NCBI RefSeq assembly: GCF_022539505.1
Contig: NC_061510.1
Location: 94,132,292 to 94,196,291, forward strand
Length of the DNA: 64,000 nt
Reading direction: 5' to 3'
DNA from: Lolium rigidum
Taxonomy: Eukaryota; Streptophyta; Magnoliopsida; Poales; Poaceae
Each line of letters starts with the position of its first letter. Positions within the stretch are counted from its first letter, which is position 1. The position numbers and the translations under genes are program-made. Shown piece by piece: positions 49,624 to 60,506 of the stretch. The notes below the pieces were generated by a model, which searched no databases, was not told the origin of the DNA, and saw only the letters and a list, made by a program, of their open reading frames with translations.

Positions 49624-50760
49624 AATAGTACTAAGAAGTTGTCGCAACGGCTCATTTCCCCCCCTCTCTGCTCTCCTCCATCTACAGTAGCCTTGAGGGG
49701 CTTCCACCGTTGACCGGGCCGCCGACGGCCGCTTCGCCAGGCTAGCTGGCCGGAGTTGGTCTGGTGCAGGTGCCGGAGTAGATAGGTTGTAGATCTGTAG
49801 TTTTTCCGGTTTTGGCTTCATGCTCGTGTGCCGGGCGTATGCCCCGTAGATGGAGCGCCGCCGTGGATCTTCTCCGCCAGATCTCCGGCGTCCTAGGGGT
49901 GCTCCTCCTTCTGCTCCTGCTCCGGTGGTCGGAGCCTTGGGCGGAGCAGCGCAGCACCAGCTCCTCCTCCAATAAGGCGTCTCTGAGCCTTCTTCTGCTC
50001 CGGAGAAGCTGTCGAGCTGTGAGATCTCTCGGCCATGGAGGCCTTGAGAGATCTACCAGCGAGGGAGCAGGATGGATCTTCGCTTACCGCTCGGCCGGCC
50101 TTGGTGGCGAGGGGGTGCGTAGGCGGTGTTTCTCAGCTCTGGATCTTGCAAGGAGTCTGGCTCGCCGGAGCGGGTCGGTGAAGAACAGTTCGGAAGGGCG
50201 CTGGCTCCTGGCCTGCCGCGGTGGCGAGGAGGAGGCTTTTGCTCAGCCGGATCTGCTCTTCTTCAACCAGCATCGGCTTCTTCATAGGTTCTTCTTCATC
50301 GAGCTCAACCACGTGGAGGACTTGCTTGCCTCCACGATCTTCTGCCGGCATGGCGGCTCTTCTACAACCTCCAGTTCGGAGGCCTCTATTCCTAGCTGCT
50401 GGGGCTCGGCGTCCAGATTCCACCAAGTGGTTCGTCCCCGGTGGTCTCCTGGTGTCCAGCGGCGATGGAGTTACGCCGGATTTGGGTGTTCGAGCATATG
50501 CGCCCTGTTCCTCCATGGCGACACTTTGAGGACGCCGGCGTCTGGTGGCGGAGCATCTCAGGGACCTGATTGCGTTTTTATTTCTTGTCCCAGGGTGTGT
50601 TTTGTAAAGTGTGAGGGCCTTTCTTCAAATCTCAGGTTTCTCAGGACGATAGATGCCAAAGGGCCTCACTGTAATATTTACCTGCCACGTCTGATATGAG
50701 TGAAATTCTGGGGCCTTCTAGGCCCTACTTCCTGTTCAAAAAAAAAAATAGTACTAAGAA
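49624..50760 (+). mobile_element. LINE-like non-autonomous insertion with poly(A) tail
   Basis: Insert 49638-50746 flanked by a perfect 14-bp TSD AATAGTACTAAGAA (49624-49637 and 50747-50760). It ends CTACTTCCTGTTC plus a run of A. The body is GC-rich and has long open frames in several directions, but none shows an endonuclease or RT motif. I treat these as chance ORFs and the element as LINE-derived and non-autonomous. It lands inside the protease of F. Confidence 0.85.
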
Positions 50761-51164
50761 ATGTCCTTCCTAAGATTATAGAAGCTATAGGATCTTCAGG
50801 CATGCCCACCATAACAAGGTCAATAAGGGAAGGACAACCTTTAATTTCTACCACGATATTATCTTTAATTCCTACAGCCTATCTATATGTTGAATCAGCT
50901 AAGTGAAGATGTTGAATCAGCTAAGTGAAGTCTTAGCTCAGTAGTTTTAAATGGCCTCGTTCCTAACTTATCAAATAAGCTTTTGGGAATTGTGGAGAAA
51001 CTTGCACCAAGATCACAACATACAACCACCTCATTTGTTCCAATATGAATATTAATAGTGGGCTCAAATATGTCATCAAGCTTAGCTCAGAGTTTTTCAA
51101 CTACCTTCTTATATTGTTGTTCTAAATCACGAACTTTGCATGCTACTTCATGAATAAATTGACG

Positions 51165-51664
51165 GTACATGCAATGTTCAAGAAATCGTTAGTCGTTAAC
51201 TTCTCGGTCGGCCTCAAAATGGAGATTAATCGCTTATCGGCCGATTAATCAATTTTATCAATCGGCCATTTATCGGCTTATTTTTTGATAAATCCTAATT
51301 TTTGGCATCAAATTTTCTGTAATATGTTGCACAAGACTAATATTGAAGTTTTGAACAACATTTGAATCAATAAAAGTGGAAAATTTGAGCTAATTCGCAG
51401 TTCTACAAGATATCAGCCCTCCAACTAGAAATGCAAAACTAATATGTACCACCAGAGCGAATTTCAGCGAACTTTCATTGAAAAACAACCGAAATATCAA
51501 CCCTCCAACTGAAAATCGGGAGAAATATCGGCCACCAGACCGAAAATCCGGCCAAAATATTGGTGCCAGCAATAAATCAGCCGATATGTCTAAATCTTAT
51601 CGGTTAACACCGGATTCACGATAAATCGGTATCTCGGCCCATTTTTTGAATAGTGGATACATGG
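51165..51664. mobile_element. MITE-like repeat, probably hAT- or Mutator-type
   Basis: About 480 bp of AT-rich sequence breaking the gag-protease frame of F. Ends are weak inverted repeats (TGTTCAAGAAATCG at 51175 against CTATTCAAAAAATGG reversed at 51653). Both sides have TACATG (51166 and 51658), suggesting an 8-9 bp duplication with mismatches. The interior repeats short words such as ATCGGCC and AAATATCGG. No ORF. Confidence 0.45.
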
Positions 51665-51669
51665 CACTA

Positions 51670-53273
51670 TGCTGCTTGTGACGGTAAAGCACACGTCCGT
51701 TGGGAACCCCAAGAGGAAGGTATGATGCGTACAGCGGCAAGTTTTTTCCTCAGTAAGAAACCAAGGTTATCGAATCAGTAGGAGTCAAGAAGCACGTTGA
51801 AGGTTGATGGCGGCGGAGTGTAATGTGGCGCAACACCAGGGATTCCGGCGCCAACGTGGAACCTGCACAACACAACCAAGATACTTTGCCCCAACTTAAC
51901 AGTGAGGTTGTCAATCTCACCGGCTTGCTGTAACAAAGGATTAGATGTATAGTGTGGACGATGATGTTTGCGAGAAAACGATGAGAACGAGTATTGCAGT
52001 AGATTGTATTCGATGTAAAAGAATGGACCGGGGTCCACAGTTCACTAGTGGTGTCTCTCCCATAAGATAAATAGCATGTTGGGTGAACAAATTACAGTTG
52101 GGCAATTGACAAATAAAGATGGCATGACAATGCACATACATGTTATGATGAGTAGTGTGAGATTTAATTGGGCATTACGACAAAGTACATAGACCGCTAT
52201 CCAACGATGCATCTATGCCTAAAAAGTCCACCTTCGAAGTTATCATCCGAACGCCCTCCGAGTATTAAGTTGCAAACAACAGACAATTGCATTAAGTATG
52301 GTGCGTAATGTAATCAACAAATACATCCTTAGACATAGCATTGATGTTTTATCCCAAGTGGCAACAGCACATCCACAACCTTAGGGGTTGCTGTCACTCC
52401 CCCAGATTTAATGGAGACATGAACCCACTATCGAGCATAAATACTCCCTCTTGGAGTTACAAGTATCAACTTGGCCAGAGCCTCTACTAGCAACGGAGAG
52501 CATGCAAGATCATAAACAACACATAGATGATAGATTGACAATCAACATAACGTAGCATTCATTATTCATCGGATCCCAACAAACACAACATGTAGCATTA
52601 CAGATAGATGATCTTGATCATGTTAGGCAGCTCACAAGATCCAACAATGATAGCACAATTAGGAGAAGACGACCATCTAGCTACTGCTATGGACCCATAG
52701 TCCAGGGGTGAACTACTCACACATCACTCCGGAGGCGACCATGGCGGTGAAGAGTCCTCCGGGAGATGATTCCCCTCTCCGGCAGGGTGCCGGAGGCGAT
52801 CTCCTGAATCCCCCGAGATGGGATTGGCGGCGGCGGCGTCTCTGGAAGGTTTTCCGTATCGTGGCTCTCGGTACTGGAACTATTATCGACGAAGGCTTAA
52901 GTAGGCGGAAGGGTAGGTCAGGGGGCGCCACGAGGGCCCCACACGCCAGGGCCGCGCGGCCAGCACCTGGGGCGCGCCACCCTGTTGTGTGGGCGCCTCG
53001 TCGCCCCACTTCGTATCTCCTCCGGACTTCTGGAAGCTTCGTGGAAAAATAAGATCCTGGGCGTTGATTTCGTCCAATTCCGAGAATATTTCCTTACTAG
53101 GATTTCTGAAACCAAAAACAGCAGTAAAATAGCAATCGGCTCTTTGGCATCTTGTTAATAGGTTAGTGCCGGAAAATGCATAAATATGACATAAAGTATG
53201 TATAAAACATGTGAGTATCATCAATAAAGTAGCATGGAACATAAGAAATTATAGATACGTTTGAGACGTATCA
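51670..53273 (-). mobile_element. Solo LTR H (E family)
   Basis: 1604 bp, perfect 5-bp TSD CACTA (51665-51669 and 53274-53278). Matches the E LTRs along its length; the left end is diverged (TGCTGCTTGTGACGG). Inserted directly beside the MITE-like repeat in the gag-protease of F. Confidence 0.88.
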
Positions 53274-54770
53274 CACTATTACCTTCATCGACTCCGGGGT
53301 GCTTGATCGTGATCATCTTCACTAGATCTTCTACGGAGTATTCTAGTGTTGGAGCATTGCTATAGTCCAGTTCTTCAAGTGCTTCTCCTTCTCTATCGAT
53401 CCTCATCATCTTGAGGTCTTCAACGGGGTTTGGTTTTGGCTTACCTGCAAATCTTGCAAGTATTATAGTTTGGTTTTCAGCTACCTTCCCCAATTTTGCC
53501 TCTAACAGTCTTTGTCCTTTCCTGTAGAACTTGGACATCGTTCTTAAGAGAAACAGTTTGATTAGATAAATTTACTAACATAGTGCTATGATTTTTAGTA
53601 AGCTTTGTAAGTGTGATATTTTGTTCAGTTTGAGCATGCATAAATTTTTTGAAAGTATTTTAAATTGAAATATTACCATTGCTTGCTCCACTACCATTAG
53701 TGTAATTACTATTTGGAACTCTTTCAATATTATTATATTATTTTGGAAAATTAGAGCCATAGTTTTGACTCTTCGATGCAGGGTTATAAGGATTTCTTGC
53801 TATGAAGTCTATTTCCTCAATATTAGAGTTGGCCGGTGATGGCATTAACTTGGGTACTCTCCTTACCCTTTATAATATTTATAATCTCATCTACTTTTGA
53901 AGTAAGCTCTTCGTTGTTACCTTCAGTGATTAGATTCACCTTTCTTGAGGAGGATCTTTCTACATGCCATTGGAAATGGTTGCTCTGCATATCATCTAGA
54001 AGTCTCCTTGCCAGTTCTACTAGCTTGCTCATGAATGTTCCTCCAGCTGCAGTATCAAGCGTAGACTTTGACATTGGGTTAAGGGCATTATAAAATAAGT
54101 GCAAAATTAACCAGTCTTCCATTCCATGACTTGGACAGTTCATGGTGGCTTCTTTCATCCTTTTCCATGCAAGCGCTAGTGGCTCGCAGTCTTCTTGTCT
54201 AAAACATGTAATGTTAGAACGCAGCTGCATAGTCTTTGCTGGTGGGAAAAACTTAGTCATGAATATATTAGTACATTCATCCCATGAAGTAATAGTGCCC
54301 TTAGGCAAAGCTAGCGACCATACTTTTGCTTTTCCTCTTAGTGAAAAAGAAAACAAGCGTAATTTTACAGCATTGGGGTCAACATCTTTAATACGCATCA
54401 TATCACATATTTCAGTTAATGTATTCAAGTGCATACCTGAGTCCTCAGCGTCTAAGCCTCCAAATTGGTTATGCTGAACCAAACTCAAAAGGTTAGGCTT
54501 AATTTCATAGTTCTTCGTTGTAACAGCGGGCTAAGTTATGGTGCACGAATAAAATCATCATTGGGAATAGAATATTCACCAAGATTATTTTCTACCATGG
54601 TGATTATCCTTTTGGTATTTTATCCTATGATTGTAGAAGAACAAGTAACTAATTTTTTGGGGTTTTCAATTGGAGAATAAAAGAGTAAACTAATAATAGT
54701 AAAAAACTTAAAACAAAAATAAAATGACTAACAAGGTCTCTAACAACCTTACCGGAATAACAAAATTGCT

Positions 54771-54788
54771 TCCTCGGCAACGGCGCTA
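54771..54788 (-). other. Primer binding site of element F (tRNA-Asp, decayed)
   Basis: Plus strand TCCTCGGCAACGGCGCTA, two mismatches to the tRNA-Asp 3' end; 10 bases from the 5' LTR. Confidence 0.8.
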
Positions 54789-54798
54789 GAAAAACGGT

Positions 54799-56097
54799 TG
54801 ATATCTTCGATCTGGATTACGGATTGTAGTATGATAAGTTTTTTCCTAGTAGACCTAGGTTTAATCGAACCTTGGGAAGCACTGCTAAAATGGTGTGGAG
54901 GAAACATCTACAAGACTTGCTAATTTATTCTATTTTATGTTTACCAGACCTTTCTAGTTTACCTTTAAGGGGGTGTGTTCAATGATGGAAATAGGCTAAG
55001 GTTAAGGTTTATCCTGCACCTATGCATACATATATAATTGAAGCGCATATGTGTAACAAATAAAACAGAGATAAGAGATTTGTGGGTAGCACATCCGTAA
55101 GTACTATTGCCCCTAAAGCCAGAGGTGACAAGAACCTCTTGGTCCAACCACTGTCCGCACAGCCGCGAGCAACAACAGTTATTAAGCATATGAATACAAA
55201 CCAAAGCATTAAGCTAGATGACTGTGCCATGATCCCCAATGAATCACTAAACATGTACCGTTACTTTCCCCTTTTTGTCACTGAGGTTTCGCGGTAGCAT
55301 GCCGTTCTCCACTCATCCCACCTCTTCCCTTGATCTATCCGAATGATATGGGTACCTGCAGATCATCGAAACGAAGAAAAGAGACAAGGATACAAGATTG
55401 CAAAACTCCTATCCAATCCTTGCACATATAATAATATTAGATGCCCATAAACGTTGCGAGGATTCACCCCAACCTGCAGCCCGTGAGGACTACTCACACA
55501 TAATATCAATATCAAGATCAATAACAAAGATAGAAATCATTGTGGTAAATATACTTAGATTAAAATCACAATATTATTACAATGATCGTCAATTCTCAAG
55601 GAGATCTCTATTACAATGGTGATGGCTATGGCTATGGAGGAGATTGGAGATGCAATGGATAAACTATAGTGGTTGATCTCCTTTGGTGTGGTGCAGATGG
55701 ATCTGATGGATGTCGGCTCTGTTTGGCGACGAATGGCTCTCTTTTTGGCGCCGGGTCCTTCGCGTAACTTATAGGGTTTGACATCAGGAAGGCTACGGCA
55801 CATGGTATGGGCAAACGGTACGGGCGGGGCTTGCCTGTACCGATGCCTGTTTAATTCCCTGGAACTGCCTCTTCGAGCGTAGTCAACTTTGCCATACTCC
55901 TGACATGATTTTTTCAGTAATTGCAGGTCTATTTGTCATTAGGACGTGATTTCCTGCACATCATCCAAAAAGAGACGAGATTGCACATCTTTGCATTAAT
56001 TAGTCATTAGTGGCAAGTTGAGAGGTAAACTTAGTCAATTTCTTGACTTAGCTAAGAGTTTAAACGCAAGAAAAAGTGGCGTATTTTACAACCCTCA
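54799..56097 (-). repeat. 5' LTR of element F
   Basis: 1299 bp, plus strand TGATATCTTCG to CAACCCTCA, followed by TSD CCGAC. Confidence 0.9.
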
Positions 56098-56102
56098 CCG
56101 AC

Positions 56103-56885
56103 TTTAAATTATAAAGCCTTCAACAACTAGGTTTACAAAGTGCTGAAAAACAACTTACATGCGATGAAAAACTACAAGAAATACAAGCGATGAAGTGCGA
56201 CTTGAGCATCGAGGCCCTTGTCCCGCTCTATGATCAAACTGAAGAAGAAGCAAAGTCACTGCAAGGAGAACGACAGAGAGGAGTCACATCATTGTCAAAC
56301 CCAGGGGAAGACCCAGTGACAAACATTTCCACCTCCGAAGAAAGCACACTGCCTTCTCGCCCCAGATCGAAGGGCGCCACACATGTCAATATTTCGATGT
56401 GCTCACCCTTAGCATGCACTGACAAAGATATGTAATTGCGGAAGAATTCGAGCACTACTGTCTCACCATGCCGCCACCCGTAGACACCACCACCACCAAA
56501 GCACCGACCATAACATGAAGACCCAAGCTTTCGGAAGAGGACACGAACAAAGATGCGGTGAAAAGGATGTGTCGGTGCCAGGCCAGACCAAGAAATACAA
56601 CTCGAACGCCAGGAGGCTGCTTCTACGGAAGATGGGAGCACTTCTCCTCTCGTCCAGGTTCGAGGGTGTCAAACCGCCGACAAGTACATAACTCCAGGGA
56701 AGCAGAGCACCTGGCCAACCAGAACACATCGCCAAAAAACAACCGCTACCAGCTACCAAGCAATGGCCACTGAACTCGTCCACTGACAGTGCTATCTCAA
56801 GGTGGCGCCGCCGGAGCGCCACCCGTCGCCCAAGCCGAAGCATTTGGGTTTTCACCCGAGATAAGAAAGGCATGGAGGGGGGTTG
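56103..56885 (-). other. Body of element K, 3' half
   Basis: Non-LTR sequence between F and J. On the minus strand it reads towards the K 3' end. Long open frames exist (for example 56918-56463), but no known domain was seen. Confidence 0.5.
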
Positions 56886-58175
56886 TGATGGTTGTGCAAT
56901 ACGCCACTTTTTACTCACGTTTAAACCCTTAGCTATGTCAAGAAATTGACTAAACTTCTCCCTAAATGTGCCAATAATGACTAATTATTGCAGAGATGTG
57001 CAATCTCTTCTATCTTTGAATGGTGTGCAGGAAATCAAGTTTTAATGGCAAAAGGACCTGCAATTACGGAAGAAAATCTTTTCCCAAGTGCAGCAAAATC
57101 AACCAGAGGTCAAAAATCGGTTCCAGGGAGTTTAGTGGGCACCGGTACATGCTAGCCCCGCCTGTACCGTCCGCCTGTAAGGTGCACCGCAACACTCTCA
57201 AGGACAAACCCTATAGGTTATGTGAGGGAGTCATGCCAAAAAGAGAGCCATTCGTCGTCAAACAGAGCCGACACCCATCAGATCCATCTACACCACACCG
57301 AAGGAGATCCAACACCATAGTTCATCCATTCTATCTCCCATATCCTCCATCCATCACCATTGTAATAGAGATCTCCTTGAAAATTTGCGACCATTGTAAG
57401 AATATTGTGATTTCAGTCCAAGTATTTGCAACAATGATTTCTATCTTTGGTTTTGATATCATATGTGAGTAGTCCTCACGGTTTGCGGGTTGGGGTGAAT
57501 CCTCGCATCGTTTATATGCTTCTAATCTCATGAATATGTGTAGGAATTGAATAGAAGTTTTACAATCTTGTATCCTTGTCTCTTTGCCTCGATTCGATGA
57601 TCTGCAGGTACCCATGTGTATCGGGTCGATCAAGGGAAGAGGTGTGATGAGGGGAGAACGGCGTGGTATCGCGAAACCTCAGTGAAAGAAATGGGGAAGT
57701 AATGATACACGTTTAGTGATTCGGTCGGGATCAACGACACAATCATCTAGCTCAATGCTTTGGTATGTATTCATTTACTTAATAATTATTGTTACACGCG
57801 GCTATGGGAACAATGGTTGGACCAATAGACTCTTGTCACCTCTGCCTTCAGGGGCAATAGTCTTTACGGATGTGCTGCTCACAAATCTCTTATCACTATT
57901 TTGTTTACTACACATTTGTATTTCATTTCTATATCTATATATGCATATCTACAGAAGAATCCTTGACCCTGACATATTTCCATTCATTGAACACAACATA
58001 AAACAAAGTAAACTAGAAAGGTCTGGTAAACATAAAATTAAACCAACTAGTAAGTCTTGTAGACGTTTCCTTTACACCACTTTGGCCGTACTTTCCAAGG
58101 TTCGATTAAACCTAGATCTTCTAGAGAAAAAGCTTACAATACTACAATCCATAATCTGGATCGAGAGTATACCTC
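56886..58175 (+). mobile_element. LTR J, solo LTR of the F family, opposite orientation
   Basis: About 1290 bp, TGATGGTTGTGCAATACGCC at the left and GAGAGTATACCTCA at the right, the reverse of the F LTRs. No internal sequence adjoins it. Flanks GGTTG (56881-56885) and ACGTTG (58176-58181) are only similar, so the TSD is not secure. Open frames inside are chance. It splits element K. Confidence 0.75.
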
Positions 58176-58778
58176 AACGTTGCCTTGAAGAAGGGGAACG
58201 ACGAACGCAACATCGTCAACATCGTGGCCGTCGCCGTCGGCCAAGGGTTTTCCCTCGATCCAGAGCCCTACCTCCAGCCACACCAACTGGCCAGAACGCA
58301 AGGCTGTGGGCCGAGACAAGAGAGCACGAGAAGGCAACATCTTTAGATCTGGCGCACAAGATCCACCAGAATGAACTCTGCATTGCGCCCATGTCCGCCG
58401 CCACCTCGCCGCCCACGCAGCCGAGGAGAATGTCCTACAACACCGGCAGCGGCCACCCACCGCCAGGTCGATGCAGCCCCATCCTACGCCCAGTGTCGCC
58501 ACCCTAAAATCCATGGTCCTCGCACGGTCTGCGGTGGGCATCACCCCAGCCACCGTCCACCACTACCCAGCACCGGCGACGCCGAGCCAGAGATGAGGAC
58601 GAAGAGAGGAGGGCCATCGACAGCTTCCCAAGGGCAAAGACCAGCCCCCCACACGACCGTATTCCTCCCTGCAGCCGCAGGCGGAGGCCTAAGAGCAGAT
58701 TCCCGCTGCGCAGCCTTTCCGGCGGGAGCCACTAGGGGCGACGTGAGGAAGACACCCTCGTCAAAGAAGGTGTGTGTT
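58176..58778 (-). other. Body of element K, 5' half
   Basis: GC-rich. On the minus strand it begins AACACACACCTTC right after the TSD, like a LINE 5' end. No RT or endonuclease motif was found. Confidence 0.5.
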
Positions 58779-58790
58779 CAGCTCCTCCTT

Positions 58791-59401
58791 GGTGAAAGGG
58801 TGGGCAAGAAAATGGAAAATGTAGGAAAACAAAGTACGGTTCTAGGGAGCAAGTCTTTTTCTAGAATTGAATTAAGTGTCGGATCGGCAGATCTGGATCA
58901 GCATTCACGAGGTGCCACTTTGCGGGGTGGGAGCCCTGGACTGGAGGATATGGCGGAAAGCAGTGGCCGGCGGCCATCGTGGCCGCATCCCGGCCACCCG
59001 ACTCGACTCTACGTGGCGTTGGTTGGGGCGCCATTAAGATTTACAACGTGACGGGCGGGCGATCGATGGATCGATCTCGCTACTAGGTCCCTTTCCCGGC
59101 TTTCCCCATGCCACAGCACTAGCTAGGGCGGCGATAGATCCAGCCGATCTATCCGTTTCCGTCGCTGGTATGAATTCCGCCATGACTTTGCGCGCTGTGT
59201 GGACGGCGCGGCCGCCGCAGCTAGCGTCGCCCGTCGATCGGATCCATCATCGATGCGTCGTGTGACAGCCCACCACCACCACCACCCGTCGCTCTCCACC
59301 ATACCGGACCTGTAGTCAGACCTAGTGTACTGCTGAGTGCTCGGCTCAGCTCGCAACTACCAACCGGCAACCGCGCCAGCTCCATGCCGCCCCGCTCCAT
59401 G
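58791..59401. promoter_or_regulatory. Upstream flank and promoter region of the CXE gene
   Basis: First non-repeat DNA right of the transposon stack, about 0.6 kb. Includes GATCGATGGATCGATC (59070-59085) and a CCACCACC tract near 59270. No element ends were recognised. Confidence 0.4.
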
Positions 59402-59409
59402 CTATATAT
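59402..59409 (+). promoter_or_regulatory. Probable TATA box of the CXE gene
   Basis: CTATATAT in GC-rich surroundings, 93 bases before the ATG at 59502. It would place the transcription start near 59430-59440. Confidence 0.6.
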
Positions 59410-59426
59410 GCGCTGCGTTCCCAGCT

Positions 59427-59495
59427 ATGTTTGCTCCAGCTCCGTCGCTTGCGAATAACGGCATATCCATCCACGCGCGCGCCGGCAACCTGTAG
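59427..59495 (+). other. Possible upstream ORF, 22 codons
   Basis: ATG at 59427 opens a 22-codon frame (MFAPAPSLANNG...) that stops at 59493-59495, six bases before the CXE start codon. It is relevant only if transcription starts at or before 59427, which the TATA position makes uncertain. Confidence 0.3.
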
Positions 59496-59501
59496 AAAGC
59501 C

Positions 59502-60506
59502 ATGGACCCGTACAAGTACCTCAACATCCGCCTCAACCCCGACGGCTCCCTCACCCGCAACGGCGAGGCCAAGCTCCTCCCGCCGTGCCCGTCGGGGGAG
59601 CCCATCGCCGTCACCGCCGCTGCCGGCGCGGACGGCCCAGCACATCGCATTGTCCACTCCAACGACGCTCCTCTCAACGACGCCAACGGCACGAGCATCC
59701 GCCTCTTCATCCCCGGCAACGACGTCGGCGCTCGCGACGGCAGCAGGCTGCCGCTGATCCTCTACTTCCACGGCGGCGGGTACGTGCTCTTCCGCGCCGC
59801 CTCCGAGCCGTTCCACAACACGGCGGCGACGATCGCGGCCACCGTGCCCGCGGCGGTCGCATCCGTCGACTACCGCCTCGCGCCCGAGCACCGCCTCCCC
59901 GCGGCCTTCGACGACGCCGCCGACGCGGTGCGCTGGGTGCGGTCCTACGCCGCCGGGTCGCCCGGCAGGCCCATCTTCATAATGGGCTCCCACAGCGGCG
60001 CCAGCATCGCGTTCCGCGCGGCGCTTGCCGCCGTGGACCAGGGCGTGGAACTGCGCGGGCTGATACTGAACCAGGCGCACCACAGCGGCGTGGAGCGGAC
60101 GGCGGCAGAACAAGCGTCGGTGGACGACCGCGTGCTGCCGCTGCCGGCCAACGACCTGCTCTGGGAGCTCGCGCTGCCGCTGGGCGCCGACCGGGACCAC
60201 GAGTACTGCAACCCCGACGCCATGCTGGCCGGCATCAGCGCGGCGCGGCTGCGGAGGCTGCCGCCGTGCCTCGTGCTCGGCCGGAAGAAGGACCCGCCCA
60301 GGGACCGGCAGAGGTTCCTGGTGGCGGCGCTGCGGGAGGCCGGGGTGCACGTGGAGGCGCGGATGGACGGCGCCGGGTTCCACGCCATGGAGCTGTTCAA
60401 GGCCAACTGCGCCGCGGAGTTCAACGCGCAGGTGGCGGACTTCGTCCGCCGCCACGCTCACGCGGGCGACGGCGTTGACGAGCACGTTGCGAGGAGCAGG
60501 CTGTGA
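59502..60506 (+). CDS. Carboxylesterase-family (CXE, alpha/beta hydrolase) protein with altered nucleophile
   Basis: Intronless gene of 334 aa, a normal length for plant CXE / GID1-like hydrolases, which act on small ester substrates; the family includes tuliposide-converting enzymes and the gibberellin receptor. Start chosen at 59502 (GCCATGGAC context; the N-terminus DPYKYLNIRLNPDGSLTR is family-typical). Seen: oxyanion motif HGGG at 90-93, DYRLAPEHRLPAAFDD at 123-138, acid D264 in GRKKDPPRDRQ, and H294 in DGAGFHAMELF. The nucleophile elbow, normally G-x-S-x-G, is G162-S-H-S-G166, so His164 (codon CAC at 59991) stands at the catalytic Ser. No signal peptide is seen, so it is probably cytosolic. 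Very GC-rich with G/C third positions, as in many grass genes. Either a catalytically changed enzyme, a binding protein, or an inactive homologue; substrate unknown. Confidence 0.9.
   Translation: MDPYKYLNIRLNPDGSLTRNGEAKLLPPCPSGEPIAVTAAAGADGPAHRIVHSNDAPLNDANGTSIRLFIPGNDVGARDGSRLPLILYFHGGGYVLFRAASEPFHNTAATIAATVPAAVASVDYRLAPEHRLPAAFDDAADAVRWVRSYAAGSPGRPIFIMGSHSGASIAFRAALAAVDQGVELRGLILNQAHHSGVERTAAEQASVDDRVLPLPANDLLWELALPLGADRDHEYCNPDAMLAGISAARLRRLPPCLVLGRKKDPPRDRQRFLVAALREAGVHVEARMDGAGFHAMELFKANCAAEFNAQVADFVRRHAHAGDGVDEHVARSRL

Larger units (their letters stand above)
49530..54598 (-). pseudogene. gag-protease of element F, interrupted three times
   Basis: Start at 54598 (MVENNLGEYSIPNDDF), then a frame break near 54540. 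The gag core (54488-53823) has HNQFGGLDAEDSGMHLNT, FSFSLRGKAKVWSLALPKG and LHLFYNALNPMSKSTLD. The frame continues brokenly to 53279, where solo LTR H sits; the MITE-like repeat follows at 51664. Then come HEVACKVRDLEQQYK (about 51150-51110) and the protease with CCDLGAS (about 51020). The protease motif ILGRTFL is cut by the LINE-like insert at 49638-50746; KALINLHEGNVRIGLPS continues at 49620. Nothing RT-like follows. Inactive. Confidence 0.85.
24150..56097 (-). mobile_element. Element F: Athila-group gag-pro retrotransposon, heavily interrupted
   Basis: Perfect 5-bp TSD CCGAC (24145-24149 and 56098-56102). Minus-strand order: 5' LTR 54799-56097, PBS 54771-54788, gag-protease 54598-49530, spacer with tandem repeats, second ORF 48431-47319, 3' non-coding region, polypurine tract 25445-25459, 3' LTR 24150-25444. 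Its own length is about 8.4 kb after removing the inserts G, H, the MITE-like repeat and the LINE-like insert. No RT, RNase H or integrase. Architecture matches element B although the LTRs are unrelated. Confidence 0.88.
24113..58790 (-). mobile_element. Element K: non-autonomous LINE-like insertion, split by F and J
   Basis: Bounded by a 12-bp TSD CAGCTCCTCCTT (24113-24124 and 58779-58790). On the minus strand its 3' end reads GAGCCTCCTATCTAAA and runs into the A-rich TSD, as expected for target-primed reverse transcription. Body segments are 24125-24149, 56103-56885 and 58176-58778, about 1.4 kb in all. The 5' part is GC-rich and resembles a LINE 5' UTR. No endonuclease or RT domain was found, so it is a LINE-derived non-autonomous copy or an internally deleted LINE. 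Element F inserted 25 bases from its 3' end. Confidence 0.65.

Noticed and set aside
49812..50699. 295-codon open frame
   Set aside because: Lies wholly inside a LINE-like insert with a TSD and poly(A) tail; no domain, and several other frames are open too.
51665..53278. CACTA sequences as ends of a CACTA DNA transposon
   Set aside because: They are the 5-bp duplication of solo LTR H; the enclosed sequence is an LTR.
56881..58181. TSD for LTR J (GGTTG against CGTTG)
   Set aside because: One mismatch plus a one-base offset; not secure.
57716..58507. 263-codon open frame
   Set aside because: Runs across the end of LTR J into element K, so it is a chance fusion.
58371..59051. 226-codon open frame
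   Set aside because: Runs from element K across the TSD into the gene flank; chance frame in GC-rich DNA.
59585..60478. 297-codon plus-strand frame in the CXE gene
   Set aside because: Arg/Ala-rich frame shadow of the same GC-rich gene.
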